Below are positions 14,835 through 16,110 of a stretch of DNA of 16,110 bases, piece by piece; positions within the stretch are counted from its first letter, which is position 1; each line of letters opens with the position of its first letter. Position numbers and translations under genes: made by a program. The stretch comes from JBBITI01 sp037440885 (GTDB lineage Bacteria; Chloroflexota; Dehalococcoidia; Dehalococcoidales; UBA2162). The notes below the pieces were generated by a model that saw only the letters and a list, made by a program, of their open reading frames with translations, did not search any database and was not told the origin of the DNA. The stretch lies in the NCBI GenBank assembly GCA_037440885.1, contig JBBITI010000059.1, positions 1 to 16,110 on the forward strand. The letters are read 5' to 3'.

Positions 14835-16045
14835 CAGCGTCCACCTCCCGGTACCGGCCGGAAAAGCAAACGGCCGATGATTAAAGCGGTCACCGTAACC
14901 GCAGCCAGGACACCAATCTCGAGTCCCCGCGAGGCGAGAGACTGGCCTTCGCTGATGAGGCCGGCCAGGGCGTTGTTAACGTAAGTGCTGATCGAGATTC
15001 TACCAAGGATCGACCAAATCCCGTTCTCCGGTAAGGGGAAAAAGGTACCGCCCAATATGACGGAGACGTTGGTGAAGACCACCGAAATCCAGACCGCCTG
15101 GTCAGCGGTACGGGAAATAACGGCAATCACAAGACCCAGCGAACTGGCAGCCGCGGAGAAAACGAGGGCGACAACCAGCACCTGTAAAAAAGACAACGGG
15201 GTAAAAATGCGGAAAACGAGATAGGCTAGAATGAGCAAGATCAGAGTCTGTACGAAACCCCGAAAAACACCGGAGAGGAATTTGCCGGCGAAAAGCTCGC
15301 CCCGGGTCAACCGGGTGGTTAAAAGCCGTTCCAGGGTACCCTTTTTGCGCTCCTCGACGATGACCTGGGCACTGAGGGAGACGGCAAAAAGAACGAACAT
15401 GGCGAGGATTCCGGGGAGAAACCGGTTAACCGGGTTGGGGTTACTGCCGACGGTCGTCTCGGTAATCCCAACCAGCGGGGAATCCTGTTCCCGGGCGAGG
15501 AATTTCTGTACCGTGATATCGATTTTCGCTTGGGGTATTGTCTTCTCCGAGAGCAAAGAGGTGACTCCTCGGGCAACCTGGAATTCACGGTTCAGTTTTT
15601 CGACCTCACCGCGGATCATGCTGGCTACGATCTGACCGGCGGTGCCGCCGTTGCCGCGCTGCCGGAAGGTGACCATTACTGTTTGCCCGGATGACAGCCG
15701 GGTGGTGAAATCAGGGGGAATATAAGTAACGAGTAAAAAGTTGGCGTGTAGCAAACCGCGTTCAGCTTCTTCTCGACTGATCAACTTTACTTCAAGGCCT
15801 TCAATCCGGTCCAGTCGGTCGATTAACCGGGTTGCGTAACCGGGAACAGCATTACCCGGAAACGATCCGGTGCCGGCATCTTCATTCACAAGATAAGCAG
15901 TGCCGTTAAATTGAGTGTGACCGCCGAAAGCACCGTAAATAACGGCAAAAATGGCGATCGGCAGGAGTAGGCTGAAAGCAAGGTCGCCTTTATCCTGGAG
16001 ATACGTGCGGACTTCACGGATGGCGACGATAAAAGCTTTTTTCAT
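14834..16045 (-). CDS. ABC-2 type transporter permease (first of two)
   Basis: This 403-aa protein has the same layout as its partner: an N-terminal helix (LAFSLLLPIAIFAVIYGAF, about 22-40), a large external domain to about residue 215, and five or six C-terminal helices from GILAMFVLFAVSLSAQVIV onwards. VEERKKGTLERLLTTRLTRGELFAGKFLSG is the cytoplasmic coupling segment, very like that of the partner, which suggests an old duplication. It starts two bases after the stop of the ATPase gene, so ATPase, permease and permease form a tight operon. Substrate is unknown. The ribosome binding site is weak, in keeping with translational coupling to the ATPase. Confidence 0.9.
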   Translation of the reverse strand: MKKAFIVAIREVRTYLQDKGDLAFSLLLPIAIFAVIYGAFGGHTQFNGTAYLVNEDAGTGSFPGNAVPGYATRLIDRLDRIEGLEVKLISREEAERGLLHANFLLVTYIPPDFTTRLSSGQTVMVTFRQRGNGGTAGQIVASMIRGEVEKLNREFQVARGVTSLLSEKTIPQAKIDITVQKFLAREQDSPLVGITETTVGSNPNPVNRFLPGILAMFVLFAVSLSAQVIVEERKKGTLERLLTTRLTRGELFAGKFLSGVFRGFVQTLILLILAYLVFRIFTPLSFLQVLVVALVFSAAASSLGLVIAVISRTADQAVWISVVFTNVSVILGGTFFPLPENGIWSILGRISISTYVNNALAGLISEGQSLASRGLEIGVLAAVTVTALIIGRLLFRPVPGGGR

Positions 16046-16047
16046 GT

Positions 16048-16110
16048 TTAATCCCGTAAGCTGCGACCGGTTAGTTTCAGGAACACATCTTCCAGTGTTG
16101 TTTTATCAAC
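16048..16110 (-). CDS. ABC transporter ATP-binding protein, C-terminal end only
   Basis: Only the last 20 codons and the TAA stop are inside the window; the gene continues past the right edge. They read VDKTTLEDVFLKLTGRSLRD. The TLEDVFLKLTGR pattern is the usual end of ATPase subunits that work with ABC-2 permeases. Its stop lies 2 nt before the permease start, so it is the nucleotide-binding subunit of the same exporter. No Walker motifs are visible because they lie off the window. Confidence 0.85.
   Translation of the reverse strand, partial: VDKTTLEDVFLKLTGRSLRD

Overview
The window looks like a draft or metagenome-derived contig (one internal run of 23 N) from an anaerobic bacterium of roughly 50% G+C. 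The gene content points to C1/corrinoid metabolism: a corrinoid-activating ASKHA/ferredoxin protein, a pterin-dependent methyltransferase, a homocysteine methyltransferase domain, a cytoplasmic molybdopterin oxidoreductase and a QueG/reductive-dehalogenase-like Fe-S protein. Anaerobic Chloroflexota (Dehalococcoidia) or Clostridia-type Bacillota would fit; I cannot decide between them from the sequence alone. I see no rRNA, tRNA, CRISPR array, insertion sequence or phage gene.

Region 1 (1-2016): a near-perfect sigma70-type promoter points left out of the window, with a 17-bp palindrome in its spacer. To the right lie a stand-alone homocysteine S-methyltransferase and argC (type 2 N-acetyl-gamma-glutamyl-phosphate reductase), 58 nt apart on the + strand.

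Region 2 (2020-7957): two divergent operons share a 218-bp control region. Leftward: a 690-aa molybdopterin oxidoreductase and a 302-aa double [4Fe-4S] protein. Rightward: a 620-aa corrinoid reductive-activation protein whose stop codon overlaps the start of a methyltetrahydrofolate:corrinoid methyltransferase gene, which carries the N gap. Both promoters can be read, and a nearly identical 15-16 nt repeat sits at each. The homocysteine, pterin and reactivation functions here are the parts of MetH-type methionine synthase in separate genes; no corrinoid-binding protein is present in the window.

Region 3 (7981-12330): after an intrinsic terminator and a new promoter comes a compact biotin operon, bioB-bioF-bioD-bioA, covering pimeloyl thioester to biotin. 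The pimelate-forming genes are not here.

Region 4 (12318-16110): a leftward operon, read right to left, of an ABC ATPase (only its last 20 codons), two ABC-2 type permeases, a 16-codon ORF resembling the start of an ornithine cyclodeaminase/mu-crystallin protein, and a family III (CaiB/BaiF) CoA-transferase. The CoA-transferase overlaps bioA tail to tail by 13 nt.

The most notable points are the divergent MoCo/QueG-like versus RACo/methyltransferase module with shared promoter repeats, the dispersed MetH-like parts, the palindrome inside a consensus promoter at the left edge, and the apparent N-terminal gene remnant upstream of the CoA-transferase.
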